Of a stretch of 7,580 nt of DNA, positions 1-6,402 are shown in pieces. The stretch covers positions 1 to 7,580 of the forward strand of contig JAEOUK010000110.1 in assembly GCA_016839385.1 (NCBI GenBank), written 5' to 3'. Source of the stretch: Promethearchaeota archaeon. GTDB lineage: Archaea > Asgardarchaeota > Lokiarchaeia > Sigynarchaeales > MK-D1. The notes beneath the pieces were generated by a model. That model worked only from the letters and a program-made list of their open reading frames with translations, ran no database searches and had not been told where the DNA came from. The stretch's first letter is position 1. Every line of letters starts with the position of its first letter. The position numbers were made by a program, and so were the translations under genes.

Positions 1-2103
1 AAAAACTCCCGTGTAAAATTAGCTAGAAAGTTAGTTTTGTTTATAAGTCTCATCATAGTTACTAGTATGTTTAAATTTCCGTCTCTTGATGAAAATTCAG
101 AAAATAATTCAACTCCGATTTCAGCTATAAATCCATGGGATGAATTGGATATTCAAATCTTATTAAATCAAACTGCATACCTTCCTAATTCTGAAGCAAA
201 TATTACATTTCAATTACATAATAACTATTCTTCACCAATGGAATTCGTAAATTTCACTGCTCACCTCCCACAAAATTTAGAACTAATTTCGGGTGAATTA
301 ACACTAGAAAATCAATATGTGAATATTGGAAATACATTGAGCAATTCCTTTATCTGTAAAATTCCTGAGACTGCTAATAGCTTGGATCTTGTCTTTCTTA
401 TAGATTCAAGCGGATCTATGACAGAAGAATTAAATGAGGTTAAATCTGAAGTTCTTGGATTAATTGATTCTCTAAATGCCCTTGTAGATACGCTTCGTAT
501 CGGTTTCATTATCTTCGGAAGCACAAAATATTCTGAAAACCCCTATGATGATCCAGGAAACATTCTTGATTTAACAACAAATCCTACCATAATTGCTGAT
601 TTTATAGGACAATTTTCTGCTAATGGTGGATGGGAACCATGGGGAGATGCTATACGTTATCTGCAAGATTTTTCATGGGAATCAACAGCTAAATTAGCAA
701 TTTTAATCACTGACGAACCCTGCAATAATGGTTATTACATCGGTGATGGAGCAAACACTGGTTATTATTATGGACCAGAGTTGGACCAAATTGTCACAGA
801 AATTCATGAATTAGGAATCCTAATAAGCACTATGCAAGCATATACGTCGAGTTCCACATTAGAAGAACAATTAATAAATGTTGCAGAATTAGGAGGAGGA
901 ACCTTTGTTCAACTTTCTTCATCTTCTAATGAATTGATGGAAGAAGCATATTTAATGGCAGAAAAAGCAATTCAAGAATTAGGCTGCAAAATAATTGGGG
1001 AATTTGAAATATACATTGATGATACAACTTTAGTTAGGAATATCACAAAATGGATTGTGGTAGATAATTTACCCCCAAGTCTAGAAGGATTTATAATACC
1101 TGTGTTTGTTAATGAAACTGGTTTGAAAATGCGTCATAAAATTATGTGTAATGTATTTGATGCATCAGGGGTTGAAAATGTAACTTTATTCTACCGTAAT
1201 GATTCGGGATTATTTATTTCTACTTTAATGAACAAAACTGCATACGATCAATTTGAATTCCTTCTTCCTGAGCAAGAATCTGGAACTATAATAGAATATT
1301 ATTTCTCAGCAAAAGACATTCTAAATAATTCTGTTACTACGACTATTTTGAATTATGCAGTTGACTTTTCAGTTCCAGATTTAGAATTAGGAACAATTCA
1401 GGAAATTAGCATATCTCAAGGAGAATATTTGATCTATTTAATAAATGAAACAATTAGCGAAGAAATTATACTCGGTGTGTGGAGCCAGAATTCATTAGAA
1501 TTTAAATTATACGAATCTGGTTCAAATATGCTAGTTAATGAAACAACACTATATTATCAATATCCGTTCCATTCATTATTCTTCCATGAGAATCTTGATG
1601 GATATTTGATCTTAGCAAATCCTACAACTCAATCTGTCTCTGTAACAATATTTTTTCAAGGAGTTTCACGGTTGTTCGACCTATCAAGCACAAATGAAGA
1701 GAACTTTCAAGAAGTAATCTACTATAATCAGCCGATCGTATACAAGGTTACTAATTTAGAATCCGATGATGATTGGATTCATTTAACAATCGATGGAGAT
1801 GATCCCAATCAATTATACACATTAATTAGTTTCTCAGAAGATGGTATTTTAGATTCTAATGTCTATAACATTATTTCCGTAATGTATTATCCTCATCGAA
1901 CGGTATATTTTGCGATTCTTCCTACTGATTCACGTATGGAATCTCCGATTGAAACTACAAATGCAATCGGATATGGATATTTGGATGATTCCAGTTATTA
2001 TGGTCCATCCGTGTTGATACCTGGATATAATTTATTAATAATATTTGGAGTTCTTGCAGTAAATACTTTAATACTCTTTAAAAAATTCAAGAAATCCAAC
2101 TAA
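1..2103 (+). CDS. Secreted, membrane-anchored VWA-domain surface protein (5' end outside the window)
   Basis: The frame is open from base 1, so the start codon lies upstream; residues here are counted from nt 1. A basic then hydrophobic stretch (about 1-25) is the signal peptide or N-terminal anchor. A beta-rich DUF11-like segment (about 50-127) follows, then a VWA domain (about 129-322) with the metal-site motif DSSGS at 135-139 and a second metal-site Asp in ITDEPC at 238. The GGWEPWGDAI loop resembles hemicentin or integrin-beta type VWA domains. An Ig-like unit (about 356-456, DASGVENVTLFY and YYFSAKD) and a beta-rich region of unknown fold precede a C-terminal span (about 677-692) and a KKFKK tail. 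About a dozen N-x-S/T sequons suggest a glycosylated exterior. The fold implies cation-dependent binding to a protein or surface ligand, perhaps adhesion; the ligand is unknown. The TTG at 37 is a poor start because it would remove the basic part of the signal peptide. Confidence 0.85.
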   Translation, partial: KNSRVKLARKLVLFISLIIVTSMFKFPSLDENSENNSTPISAINPWDELDIQILLNQTAYLPNSEANITFQLHNNYSSPMEFVNFTAHLPQNLELISGELTLENQYVNIGNTLSNSFICKIPETANSLDLVFLIDSSGSMTEELNEVKSEVLGLIDSLNALVDTLRIGFIIFGSTKYSENPYDDPGNILDLTTNPTIIADFIGQFSANGGWEPWGDAIRYLQDFSWESTAKLAILITDEPCNNGYYIGDGANTGYYYGPELDQIVTEIHELGILISTMQAYTSSSTLEEQLINVAELGGGTFVQLSSSSNELMEEAYLMAEKAIQELGCKIIGEFEIYIDDTTLVRNITKWIVVDNLPPSLEGFIIPVFVNETGLKMRHKIMCNVFDASGVENVTLFYRNDSGLFISTLMNKTAYDQFEFLLPEQESGTIIEYYFSAKDILNNSVTTTILNYAVDFSVPDLELGTIQEISISQGEYLIYLINETISEEIILGVWSQNSLEFKLYESGSNMLVNETTLYYQYPFHSLFFHENLDGYLILANPTTQSVSVTIFFQGVSRLFDLSSTNEENFQEVIYYNQPIVYKVTNLESDDDWIHLTIDGDDPNQLYTLISFSEDGILDSNVYNIISVMYYPHRTVYFAILPTDSRMESPIETTNAIGYGYLDDSSYYGPSVLIPGYNLLIIFGVLAVNTLILFKKFKKSN

Positions 2104-2104
2104 T

Positions 2105-2121
2105 TCGCTTTTTTTTTAGCG
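2105..2121 (+). terminator. T-run terminator after the VWA gene
   Basis: Nine consecutive T residues (2109-2117) begin six bases after the stop codon. They are flanked by CGCT and AGCG, which could pair as a very short stem. Archaeal RNA polymerase terminates at T-runs, so this is the probable end of the VWA transcript. A second run of six T residues lies about 30 bases further on. Confidence 0.55.
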
Positions 2122-2267
2122 ATCCAACCAACGTTTCATTCAATCAGTTTTTTCAAATTGTTTAAACGATTTCCGAAAAAGTAAACTGCGATTTTTATTA
2201 ACAATTATCTAAGAAATTAATAATATTTAATAAAGACCGATGATTATTTTAATAAAGTGGGTAAAAA

Positions 2268-2408
2268 ATGGGAGAAACCACTGAAACGTTTAGAAAAAAA
2301 CGATTGCAAATCTCAATAATCCTGATGGTATTGTTTGCGATTGTGTTCAGTTTATTGTTCCAACTAGAACTACGTAATATACCACTATTGCTTTCTAGTG
2401 GATCATAG
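2268..2408 (+). CDS. Possible 46-residue single-span membrane peptide
   Basis: ATG at 2268 opens a 46-codon frame ending at TAG 2406-2408, with an in-frame TAA just before it at 2262. The product has a polar, basic N-terminus (FRKKR at 8-12), one hydrophobic segment (about 13-33, rich in I, L, V and F) and a short tail with a Leu-rich end. Positive charge ahead of the span suggests an N-inside orientation. TATA-like strings at 2221-2235 and 2243-2251 could serve as promoter; no clear ribosome binding site is present. A basic segment followed by a coherent span is more than expected of random spacer, but the frame is short and the sequence AT-rich, so it may be chance or the remnant of a longer gene. 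No family is recognised. Confidence 0.33.
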   Translation: MGETTETFRKKRLQISIILMVLFAIVFSLLFQLELRNIPLLLSSGS

Positions 2409-2429
2409 GGGGAATAAGGCGGATTTAGG

Positions 2430-2460
2430 AATAAAAAGAAATTGAGAAGGAGAAAAAACA
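2430..2460 (-). terminator. T-run terminator region after the phosphoesterase gene
   Basis: Read on the minus strand, this stretch just past the stop at 2472 carries runs of six T (2453-2458) and five T (2433-2437). That is the usual form of an archaeal terminator. No strong stem is visible. Confidence 0.45.
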
Positions 2461-2471
2461 ATAAAGGAGAC

Positions 2472-3149
2472 TTATTCAAGTTCAGTTGCGTCTATCATAG
2501 ATACTTCATCAGTGTCCATATCGAGAACGATACATTGAAGTTTTCCATGTTGACACGTACCGGAATTAGCATATACTCCGTCCTCTGTAAAATCGATGCT
2601 ATGATAATGAGTGTGACCGAGAATAACAATATCATATGTTTTCAAGAGTTTTGCGGCAAATTTAACTTGTCTCTCTTTTAGCATGGATTTTTTACCCTTT
2701 CTCCTTAACATATGTGGCCATGCATCAATATTAGGGCTAATCAACCTTTCAAAAGCACCTACCACCCATACGATAAATCTGACAAATATGTTGTTCATCC
2801 AAGGATCAGCTTGAAAACCGTGTAGAATTAAAACTCTTTTTCCTGATTTTGTACGTATTTCATCTGAATATAATCCAGAAAGACTAAAATCATGATTTCC
2901 AACAATTCTGACATATTTTGGATCATTTTCAAATACATCTATTAATTTTCCATGTGCTTGTCTAACTTTTTTCCAACGAGATTGCCATAGTTCATAGATA
3001 TCCCCATTAAGATATACACGATCAGCATTTTGAGAATCAATAAAATCTAAAAATCTTTTCTCCCGCACCGAAATTTCATCTCTATATCCAAAATCATCAC
3101 TCTGAGAACCGTTTCCTAAATGAAGATCCGACACAATAACAATTTTCAT
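2472..3149 (-). CDS. Calcineurin-like metallophosphoesterase, LpxH/YbbF-type
   Basis: This 225-residue protein has all the blocks of the calcineurin-like metallophosphoesterase fold: SDLHLG (D8, H10), NGD (D50), GNHD (N85, H86, D87), a histidine in LHG (H110) and GHTH (H179, H181), which together hold two metal ions. GDIYELW (49-55) and the length match UDP-2,3-diacylglucosamine pyrophosphatase-like proteins. Between H110 and the GHTH block lies a hydrophobic helical insert (about 118-137) rich in Phe, Val, Trp and Ile. This matches the lipid-facing lid of LpxH and suggests action at the membrane surface. Archaea make no lipid A, so the substrate is probably another nucleotide-linked or phospho-lipid or sugar; that is inference. 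In place of the usual HGD there is HGF. The gene diverges from the OB-HIRAN gene and has a TATA-like box 28 bases ahead of ATG, consistent with a leaderless message. Confidence 0.88.
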   Translation of the reverse strand: MKIVIVSDLHLGNGSQSDDFGYRDEISVREKRFLDFIDSQNADRVYLNGDIYELWQSRWKKVRQAHGKLIDVFENDPKYVRIVGNHDFSLSGLYSDEIRTKSGKRVLILHGFQADPWMNNIFVRFIVWVVGAFERLISPNIDAWPHMLRRKGKKSMLKERQVKFAAKLLKTYDIVILGHTHYHSIDFTEDGVYANSGTCQHGKLQCIVLDMDTDEVSMIDATELE

Positions 3150-3171
3150 AACAAAAAATCATCAGTATGAG

Positions 3172-3179
3172 CCTAAAAA
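3172..3179 (-). promoter_or_regulatory. Possible TATA box of the phosphoesterase gene
   Basis: On the minus strand TTTTTAGG-type sequence is centred about 27 bases ahead of ATG 3149. That spacing is expected for an archaeal leaderless gene. The match to the TATA consensus is weak; an alternative A/T block lies near 3216-3226. Confidence 0.35.
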
Positions 3180-3228
3180 TCTATGTTTAGAGGAAGAAAA
3201 TCCTTCGCAGAGCATAATTATTAATACT

Positions 3229-3236
3229 CTTATAAT
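3229..3236 (+). promoter_or_regulatory. TATA box of the OB-OB-HIRAN gene
   Basis: CTTATAAT is a good archaeal TATA box. A start about 26 bases downstream falls near 3258, leaving a leader of about 35 bases before the GTG at 3293. A second A/T-rich block (3213-3220) would instead suit a leaderless start at ATG 3242. Confidence 0.5.
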
Positions 3237-3246
3237 GATTTATGAA

Positions 3247-3274
3247 TAACACCAACATCTGCCGGTTGGTGTTA
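3247..3274. promoter_or_regulatory. Perfect 10-bp dyad at the predicted transcription start; candidate operator
   Basis: TAACACCAAC at 3247-3256 and its exact reverse complement GTTGGTGTTA at 3265-3274 flank an 8-base spacer. The dyad centre (3260-3261) nearly coincides with the transcription start predicted from the TATA box at 3229-3236. A dimeric helix-turn-helix repressor bound there would block initiation. If transcription starts further upstream, the same sequence would form an RNA hairpin 7 bases ahead of the ribosome binding site. The half-sites are richer in G/C than the surroundings. Confidence 0.6.
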
Positions 3275-3281
3275 GGTATTA

Positions 3282-3287
3282 GAGGTG
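3282..3287 (+). promoter_or_regulatory. Ribosome binding site setting the GTG start at 3293
   Basis: GAGGTG matches the core complement of the archaeal 16S rRNA 3' end and ends five bases before GTG 3293. No such site precedes ATG 3242. This favours the GTG as the true start and puts the dyad outside the coding region. Confidence 0.6.
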
Positions 3288-3292
3288 GTTGG

Positions 3293-4420
3293 GTGAAGCT
3301 TGAGGAAATCGTGCCAAATGCAACTTTTAATGCAACTGTTCGGGTCATCAGTGGTGGAGACGAAAGAAAAGTAAAACCTAAGAAGAAAAAATCAAAATCC
3401 CTACGTGTTTGTGAATTTCAAGTAGCCGACGATACATGCATTCTTCCTTTCACTTTGTTCAATAAAGAGATTAACTTGCTAAAAAATGAAGTAGGAAATG
3501 TTGTTGCAATTAATAATGGGTGGGCTAAGAAATATTTGGGAAATATTCAACTTTCCTTAGGGTTTTCGGGAAGTTGGGAAGTGATTGATGATCCAACCTT
3601 TCCTTCAATTAAAGAAATTGAAAAGACACGGGAAATTCGCAATAATAAAAAGATTACCACTCCTCTCGCACCCTCTGGTCCAATATTAGTAAATGAAATA
3701 ATCACTGAGGAACCCTTTTCGACGATAGTCAGAGTTTTTTTTGCGCATCGTGCTAAAACTTATAAAAAAGCAAGTGTAAAAACTTTCATGGTAGGAGACG
3801 AAACAGGTATCATCCCATTCACAACATTTAATGAAGATAGATTTCTATTCAAAGAACTCATGGGTCAAGTAATCTTACTTGAAAACTGTTGGCCACGTTT
3901 ATACAATGGCATGATGGAAATATCCAAAGGGATCAAAGGAACTTGGAAACTTTTACCATCTAAAGAAAAAGACTTCATTACCAAAGAAGACTTACTTGAT
4001 CAATATCAAAAAACACAGCTCGACTTATGCGACACATTAGAAATGGGACAAGTTTACTATAGTGAAATTGTGGGTTCCTATTATCACCCAAAAGGATATT
4101 CTGTTTCAAAGAAACGCACTAAAACTAGATTAGATTTGGTTCCTGAACCAACTAATCCGTATGATTCAAATGCAGTCGCAGTATATTATCAAGGGAGTAA
4201 AGTTGGGTACATTCCACGAAAACAAAATCGAGGATTGTTTAAAACTTTAACAAAGGGTGGTATTCCAATTGAATGTACATTAGGTGTGTATATCCCACAA
4301 CGAGCAAGATATACTTTTCCTCGAAAATCAAAGAATCCCTTAATTACGATTTCAACGATTGTGGATGATGTAGAGTGGAGACCAATGATATTATATCCTG
4401 AGGATTTAGTCATGGTTTAA
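3293..4420 (+). CDS. Two OB-folds plus C-terminal HIRAN domain; probable DNA-binding maintenance protein
   Basis: This 375-residue protein (numbered from GTG 3293) has three parts. OB-fold 1 has its core at about 39-98, OB-fold 2 at about 162-221. They are clear duplicates, sharing F-x-V-x-D, PFT-x-FN, an N-x-W and a closing G-x-W at the same spacing, 123 residues apart. The folds resemble archaeal RPA-type single-strand-DNA-binding domains. OB1 carries a Lys-rich loop (about 23-36). The C-terminal HIRAN domain (about 253-355) shows EPTNPYDSNAV (285-295) and GYIPR (305-309), the family's core. In human HLTF this domain binds 3' ends of single-stranded DNA. There is no helicase, nuclease or zinc motif. 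A role in recognising single-stranded or unpaired DNA ends during replication or repair is inferred. ATG 3242 would add 17 residues, but lacks a ribosome binding site and runs through the dyad. Confidence 0.85.
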   Translation: MKLEEIVPNATFNATVRVISGGDERKVKPKKKKSKSLRVCEFQVADDTCILPFTLFNKEINLLKNEVGNVVAINNGWAKKYLGNIQLSLGFSGSWEVIDDPTFPSIKEIEKTREIRNNKKITTPLAPSGPILVNEIITEEPFSTIVRVFFAHRAKTYKKASVKTFMVGDETGIIPFTTFNEDRFLFKELMGQVILLENCWPRLYNGMMEISKGIKGTWKLLPSKEKDFITKEDLLDQYQKTQLDLCDTLEMGQVYYSEIVGSYYHPKGYSVSKKRTKTRLDLVPEPTNPYDSNAVAVYYQGSKVGYIPRKQNRGLFKTLTKGGIPIECTLGVYIPQRARYTFPRKSKNPLITISTIVDDVEWRPMILYPEDLVMV

Positions 4421-4509
4421 TATCTCAATAAAAGGGAAAAAAACTAAATAGGGATACGAATCAGAATTGGATAGAACCCATTAGATATATTATAGAATAT
4501 CCTAACTAG

Positions 4510-4518
4510 AATTTATTA
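4510..4518 (+). promoter_or_regulatory. TATA box of the zinc-ribbon membrane protein gene
   Basis: AATTTATTA is centred about 27 bases ahead of ATG 4542, the spacing expected for a leaderless archaeal gene. No ribosome binding site precedes that ATG. The upstream spacer (4421-4509) shows no T-run terminator, so read-through from the OB-HIRAN gene is also possible. Confidence 0.5.
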
Positions 4519-4541
4519 GTCAGTTTAACATAATATCGTTC

Positions 4542-5384
4542 ATGTCAGAAACACAAGAATCACACTTTACAGAGCGTATAAGCAATTTAGGAATCATTTT
4601 TTTAATTTCGGCATTGATGTCGTTTTTTGGATTTAATAACTATGCTCCTTTCTCCTATTTTACGCTTCTATCAGATGACCCAATGCAAGCCTTTTTCAAT
4701 CCGGATATTTCTTGGTATGTTTTTGTAATAATTTGGTCTGTATTTCCATTAACAATCTCTATACGCTTGTTTCGCTATAGTTATGAAATACAACACACGA
4801 AATATCGAAATTTTGGATTATTACTCATGGTTTCCAATATTATCAATTTTCTAATGTTTCTCACACTCATGATTTTGAGTCTATCAGTTCCATGGTCAAT
4901 TTATTATCCGTACCAAGTGGAGATTGGAATTGGGTATTTAGTCATAAACACTGTTATTCAAACACTACAAATTATTGCATGGTTTACTTTATATATTATC
5001 TGCAAAAAAGAGAAATCTAATTTATCAAAAGATATTCAACTCAATTTTGGAGGCATTCCTATGCTATTGATTATAGCTAATGTGATTTTCATAGGAGCAA
5101 TGGCTACTAGTTTTACTGCAACGGTTTTGTTATATACAAGTAGCATACAATGGACTTTATTCACTATGATTGGGACATATGCTTCCCTCGCTTGGGTTCT
5201 TTTTACTACCATTGGGAACTTAGTAATTGGTATCAGAATCTTAAATAAACCTACGAGTGGAGCAGAAAAAATATTAGTAACAAAAAAAGTAGAAATAAAA
5301 AAAGTAAAATTATCATGCCCTGTTTGCAGAAATACTATCTATGAAGGACAAACCATGTGTACGAATTGTGGTTATCGAATTTAA
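4542..5384 (+). CDS. Six-span membrane protein with C-terminal zinc ribbon, function unknown
   Basis: This 280-residue protein has about six hydrophobic segments (near 16-30, 57-76, 92-116, 127-153, 171-198 and 206-233). A Lys-rich linker (248-256) leads to a compact C-terminal zinc ribbon, CPVC at 259-262 and CTNC at 273-276, with ten residues between the pairs. Basic residues just after spans 2 and 4 and the cytosolic nature of zinc ribbons suggest the ribbon is inside the cell. Such short ribbons usually bind zinc and mediate protein contacts; membrane proteins with this layout are common and mostly uncharacterised in archaea. No transporter or enzyme signature was recognised. The gene follows the OB-HIRAN gene after about 120 bases, with its own promoter, and converges on the MscS genes with only seven bases between stops. 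Confidence 0.8.
   Translation: MSETQESHFTERISNLGIIFLISALMSFFGFNNYAPFSYFTLLSDDPMQAFFNPDISWYVFVIIWSVFPLTISIRLFRYSYEIQHTKYRNFGLLLMVSNIINFLMFLTLMILSLSVPWSIYYPYQVEIGIGYLVINTVIQTLQIIAWFTLYIICKKEKSNLSKDIQLNFGGIPMLLIIANVIFIGAMATSFTATVLLYTSSIQWTLFTMIGTYASLAWVLFTTIGNLVIGIRILNKPTSGAEKILVTKKVEIKKVKLSCPVCRNTIYEGQTMCTNCGYRI
5282..5303 (-). terminator. Possible terminator of the MscS operon inside the facing gene
   Basis: On the minus strand two runs of seven T (5297-5303 and 5282-5288) lie about 90-110 bases past the MscS stop at 5392. On the plus strand the same bases encode the Lys-rich linker of the zinc-ribbon protein. No T-run is found nearer to the stop on that strand. Confidence 0.35.
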
Positions 5385-5390
5385 TTTCAC

Positions 5391-5402
5391 TCTATTTTTT
5401 AT
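5391..5402 (+). terminator. T-run terminator of the zinc-ribbon gene, within the facing MscS gene
   Basis: A run of six T (5395-5400) begins about ten bases after the stop at 5382-5384. It also encodes the terminal Lys codons of the convergent MscS gene on the other strand. Confidence 0.45.
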
Positions 5403-6402
5403 TTATGATTACATACAAATCCCACATGAAATCATCATAAAATTCTATAATGTCTTCAGGATCGGGTGTAATGATCACAAATTGATAAACGATATTATAG
5501 TGCAATCCTACAACCTTCCAATCTGGTGTAATTCTGAATTTATTTCGATATTTTCTACATATTTCATCCAATTTTATCGCATTTGGTTCTGGCTCTTTGT
5601 CTAAAGAGAGAGTGAATGTATACCTTACCAATTTATTTTTTTGAACATATTTCGACAGTTGTCTTTCTTCCTTTCTTCTTTCTGCGACTAATAAATCTTG
5701 GATTTTTTCATATTCTCCTCTAACTTGAGTCAATTCTTCTATTTCAGACTTTATATCTTCATAATATCTACTTGAATCACCCTCAGCAGGAGCATTTTGT
5801 GACGCTAGCTCCTCTAATCGTTCAATTTCTTCCTTGAAATAATCAATATCAACCGTATAATTAGTAATTTTTGATTTTAAGCACTCTATATTTGGGATAA
5901 GCGTAATATTATTAGTTTTATGTCGAATTTTTGTATAATTCATTGAAATTTCTGCAACGATACCTTCGACACTTTGTATCTTCACATAATCTCCTACTGT
6001 GAATGGTCGAGTAAAACTTATCCAGACACCTGCGATGAAATTGTTAATTGTTTTTATCGAAGCAAACAAAATTGCAGTGGTAAATATTCCAACTATTAAT
6101 AATACCGAATCTCCATTAACATCTAAGAAAATTACTAAAATAACTACCGAAATAATTGTTACCCCAATTCGTATTAAGAATCGTAATCCATTAAGTAAAT
6201 CGGGACTAATCTTATGAAATTTCAGGTCTTTCTTCCGAATAATAAACAAAATTGCGAAATACAGAAGGATGATGAAAATTTGAGCACTTAGATAGATAAG
6301 TAAACCAATTTTTGGTATTGACCAACCTAATACATCAATATCAAAACTCCCTCTAGAATAAAGGAAAGCTAAGAATAACGCTTTAAATTCTTCAAAATCC
6401 AC
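5392..6402 (-). CDS. MscS-family mechanosensitive channel with charged helical insert (downstream gene of pair)
   Basis: This 336-residue protein has membrane segments at about 31-55, 75-94 and 98-130 (the third being the pore-lining one), followed at once by the MscS signature RPFTVGDYVKI (132-142), EGIVAEI and a beta domain ending KITNYT (178-183). A highly charged, Glu/Lys-rich, probably coiled-coil insert (about 186-256) separates this from the C-terminal alpha/beta domain (about 259-335). MscS channels are heptamers in the cell membrane that release solutes under hypo-osmotic tension. The pore helix has fewer Gly/Ala residues than E. coli MscS. It starts at GTG, overlapping the stop of the upstream MscS gene by one base (TAGTG) with a strong ribosome binding site, so the two are translationally coupled and may form a mixed channel. 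The substrate or ion preference cannot be read from sequence. Confidence 0.88.
   Translation of the reverse strand: MDFEEFKALFLAFLYSRGSFDIDVLGWSIPKIGLLIYLSAQIFIILLYFAILFIIRKKDLKFHKISPDLLNGLRFLIRIGVTIISVVILVIFLDVNGDSVLLIVGIFTTAILFASIKTINNFIAGVWISFTRPFTVGDYVKIQSVEGIVAEISMNYTKIRHKTNNITLIPNIECLKSKITNYTVDIDYFKEEIERLEELASQNAPAEGDSSRYYEDIKSEIEELTQVRGEYEKIQDLLVAERRKEERQLSKYVQKNKLVRYTFTLSLDKEPEPNAIKLDEICRKYRNKFRITPDWKVVGLHYNIVYQFVIITPDPEDIIEFYDDFMWDLYVIINKK

Larger units (their letters stand above)
2104..2471. other. 368-base spacer between the VWA gene and the phosphoesterase gene
   Basis: This stretch lies between the tail of the plus-strand VWA gene and the tail of the minus-strand phosphoesterase gene. 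It holds the VWA terminator, an A/T-rich part (about 2195-2255) with several TATA-like strings such as TAATATTTAATAAAG at 2221-2235, one possible 46-residue ORF (2268-2408), and A-runs that are T-runs for the minus-strand transcript. No tRNA-like or other structured RNA was recognised. Confidence 0.6.

Noticed and set aside
37..39. TTG as start of the VWA protein
   Set aside because: The frame is open to base 1 and the residues before TTG form the basic part of a signal peptide (KNSRVKLARK), so the true start lies outside the window.
2249..2479. 76-residue hydrophobic frame on the minus strand
   Set aside because: It starts with TTG inside the end of the phosphoesterase gene, is low in complexity, is antisense to T-run and spacer sequence and has no promoter or ribosome binding site of its own.
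3242..3292. ATG 3242 as start of the OB-HIRAN protein
   Set aside because: No ribosome binding site precedes it and its first codons run through the perfect dyad. GTG 3293 has GAGGTG five bases ahead and begins where the OB-fold begins. A leaderless start at 3242 cannot be fully excluded.
4484..4501. Short inverted repeat GATAT...ATATC upstream of the zinc-ribbon gene
   Set aside because: Only five bases pair in an AT-rich stretch, which is easily chance.
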